A stretch of 6,748 nucleotides of DNA from Patescibacteria group bacterium (GTDB lineage Bacteria; Patescibacteriota; Minisyncoccia; Minisyncoccales; S141-161), in contig WFWQ01000032.1 in the NCBI GenBank assembly GCA_015491015.1, positions 1 to 6,748 on the forward strand, written 5' to 3'. Positions 5,225 to 6,748 of this stretch are shown one piece after another (positions within the stretch are counted from its first letter, which is position 1; the number at the start of each line of letters is the position of its first letter). The position numbers were made by a program, and so were the translations under genes. The notes below the pieces were generated by a model. The model searched no databases and was not told the origin of the DNA. It was given only the letters and a program-made list of their open reading frames with translations.

Positions 5225-5776
5225 ATGGTGCAAACTTTAACTCAACAAAAGATATTTGGCCAAAAATATAGAAAGAGACCAAGAAGGCCTCTTTCAGAGT
5301 ATGGAAAGATGTTAAGAGAAAAGCAAGCTTTAAAAGAACTTTATGGATTGAGAGAAAAGCAGTTTAAGAGGTATGTGAAAGAAGCTTTAGCTAAGAGGGG
5401 AAAAGTAGATGTGGCTGAATATTTAATTCAAAGGTTAGAAAAAAGGTTAGACAATGTGGTTTATAGATTAGGCTTTGCTAAAACCAGAAAACAAGCTAGA
5501 CAATTTGTTTCTCACGGCCACTTTTTGGTTTCCGGAAGAAAAGTTAGAATTCCTTCTTTTCAAGTAAGCAAAGGAGATACAATTGAAATTCGTCCTGGAT
5601 CTAAAGATAAAGGTCCTTTTAAAGACTTAAGAGAAGTTTTAAAAGAACATCATCCACCTTCTTGGCTAAAATTAGATTTAGAAAACTTAAAAGGGGAAGT
5701 TATTGGCGAACCTTCATTAGCAGAAGCTAATATACCTTTGCAACTTTCTTTAGTGTTTGAATTTTATGCTAGATAA
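5225..5776 (+). CDS. rpsD: 30S ribosomal protein uS4, N-terminally shortened
   Basis: uS4 is a primary 16S rRNA binder that nucleates small-subunit assembly and lines the mRNA entry channel. At 183 residues it is shorter than the usual 200-208. Recognisable parts are [21 protein letters not shown] at 21-41, the S4 RNA-binding domain [20 protein letters not shown] (74-93) with [14 protein letters not shown], and an end EFYAR like the usual VEYYSR. LSEYG is at residue 23 against about 49 in E. coli, so roughly 26 residues, including the region with the Cys zinc knuckle in many bacteria, are missing. This is not a wrong start: TAA at 5219-5221 is in the same frame just two codons upstream. rpsK and rpsD share a frame, separated only by TAA TCT. 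A purine-rich stretch within rpsK (GAAGAG, 5211-5216) is the only possible ribosome-binding site, and translational coupling is likely. Confidence 0.95.
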   Translation: MVQTLTQQKIFGQKYRKRPRRPLSEYGKMLREKQALKELYGLREKQFKRYVKEALAKRGKVDVAEYLIQRLEKRLDNVVYRLGFAKTRKQARQFVSHGHFLVSGRKVRIPSFQVSKGDTIEIRPGSKDKGPFKDLREVLKEHHPPSWLKLDLENLKGEVIGEPSLAEANIPLQLSLVFEFYAR

Positions 5777-5792
5777 AACTAATCAAAATTTT

Positions 5793-6748
5793 ATGATCAA
5801 TTATCCTCAAAAGATCAAAGTTGAACCTTTAACTGAGACATCAAGCAGGTTTATTATTGAGCCTTTGTATCCTGGTTATGGAATAACTATCGGCAACTCA
5901 TTGAGAAGAATTCTTTATTCCTCTTTAGAAGGTGCAGCTATCACTAAGGTTAGAATCAAAGGAGTACAGCATGAGTTTTCTCTGCTGGAAAATATAAGAG
6001 AGGATGTTATAGCTATTTTGCTAAATTTAAAACAAGTAAGATTTAAAATGTTTACTTCAGAGTCTCAGGAAGGAATATTAAAAGTTAGAGGAGAAAAGGA
6101 AGTAAAAGCAGGAGATTTTGAATTTCCAGGGCAACAGGTGGAAGTAGTAAATAAAGATTTTACTATAGCAGAGATTACCGATCCTAAAGGGAGTTTAGAA
6201 ATGGAAGTGATAGTAGAAAAAGGTTTAGGATTTAAATCTGCCGATCAAATTCGAGAGGAAGAAGGAAAAGATATGCCAGCTGGATTTTTGCCTGTAGATG
6301 CTATATTTTCTCCAGTGAGAAGAGTAAAGTACGAGGTAGAAAATGTAAGATTTGGAAGGAGAACAGATTACGATAAGTTGATTTTAGAAGTGACTACCGA
6401 TGGTACTTTAACTCCAGAAAAAGCTTTTACTCAAGCTATAGAGATTTTAGAAAAGCAGTTAAACTTTATTAGATCTAAGATTAAAGGAGAAGAAGCTTTA
6501 GAGGATGAAGATGTAACTAGAGAATCTTCCGAGGAAGAGAGGGAAGAAGTTAAAGATGTTAAAGCTTTGAGTATTGAAGAGCTAAAATTACCTCAAAGGG
6601 TAGCAAATGTTCTGCTTGAAAATAAAGTTAAAACTATAGGAGGGCTTTTAAGAAAAAGCAAAGAGTCTTTACTCAATATGGAAGGTTTAGGCGAGAAAGG
6701 ATTAAAGGAAATTGAAAAAGCTTTAAAGAATTTAGGATTAAGCTTAAA
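5793..6748 (+). CDS. rpoA: DNA-directed RNA polymerase subunit alpha, 3' end cut by the window
   Basis: The 318 codons present encode an essentially complete alpha subunit; the frame is still open at the window edge with two bases of the next codon. The N-terminal assembly domain (about 1-232) shows RFIIEPLYPGYGITIGNSLRR at 19-39, the site where dimerised alpha engages beta, and VDAIFSPVRRVKYEVENVR (168-186). An acidic linker follows (233-257, EDEDVTRESSEEE). The C-terminal domain (258-318) has LPQRVANVLL, in which Arg269 and Asn272 match the E. coli DNA-contacting Arg265 and Asn268, and the helix-hairpin-helix MEGLGEKGLKEIEKAL (296-311). ATG 5793 gives the usual short lead into the conserved domain. 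An in-frame ATG at 5766 would add nine residues and overlap rpsD by 11 bases and cannot be excluded. No Shine-Dalgarno site is visible. rplQ would be expected next. Confidence 0.96.
   Translation, partial: MINYPQKIKVEPLTETSSRFIIEPLYPGYGITIGNSLRRILYSSLEGAAITKVRIKGVQHEFSLLENIREDVIAILLNLKQVRFKMFTSESQEGILKVRGEKEVKAGDFEFPGQQVEVVNKDFTIAEITDPKGSLEMEVIVEKGLGFKSADQIREEEGKDMPAGFLPVDAIFSPVRRVKYEVENVRFGRRTDYDKLILEVTTDGTLTPEKAFTQAIEILEKQLNFIRSKIKGEEALEDEDVTRESSEEEREEVKDVKALSIEELKLPQRVANVLLENKVKTIGGLLRKSKESLLNMEGLGEKGLKEIEKALKNLGLSL

Noticed and set aside
1..6748. tRNA genes, CRISPR arrays, insertion sequences
   Set aside because: No cloverleaf-like segments, regularly spaced repeats or transposase-like frames were seen on either strand.

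Overview
This AT-rich window (about one third G+C by eye) looks like a chromosomal segment of a Candidate Phyla Radiation (Patescibacteria) bacterium, possibly of the Microgenomates group. Four features support this: a compact alanyl-tRNA synthetase of a form I associate with CPR genomes, a one-pass membrane protein of the 'baseplate J-like' family common in CPR, uS13 and uS11 proteins with CPR-style tails or extensions, and tight gene packing. The assignment rests on recalled family features, not a database search. The standard genetic code fits: no in-frame TGA interrupts any conserved gene.

Layout. Positions 1-47 hold the probable first codons of an unidentified minus-strand gene. Positions 48-322 are non-coding and contain a perfect 24-bp palindrome at 122-145 plus a candidate promoter abutting the next gene. 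From 323 onward every gene is on the plus strand: a YkuK-type RNase H-fold protein (323-823), alaS (867-2660), a membrane-anchored baseplate J-like protein (2686-3909), then the alpha-operon cluster infA (3938-4165), rpmJ (4186-4302), rpsM (4321-4710), rpsK (4769-5221), rpsD (5225-5776) and rpoA (5793 to the window end, stop codon not reached). A short heptad repeat sits between ykuK and alaS.

How the genes work together. Most of the window is core translation and transcription machinery: alanine charging of tRNA, initiation factor 1, four ribosomal proteins and the RNA polymerase alpha subunit. The infA-to-rpoA order is the conserved bacterial one, but alaS and the membrane protein lie upstream where secY-adk-map are commonly found.

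What stands out. The synthetase appears to have lost both the beta-barrel part of its editing region and the C-terminal DHHA1 domain. uS4 lacks its usual N-terminal segment, and an in-frame stop directly upstream shows this is not a mis-called start. uS11 has an extra N-terminal segment. Almost no gene has a Shine-Dalgarno site at normal spacing, and two genes have promoter-like elements placed so that transcription would begin at or next to the ATG. I see no wholly new multi-gene system; the best leads are the palindrome, the possible leaderless promoters, the reduced synthetase and the membrane J-like protein.
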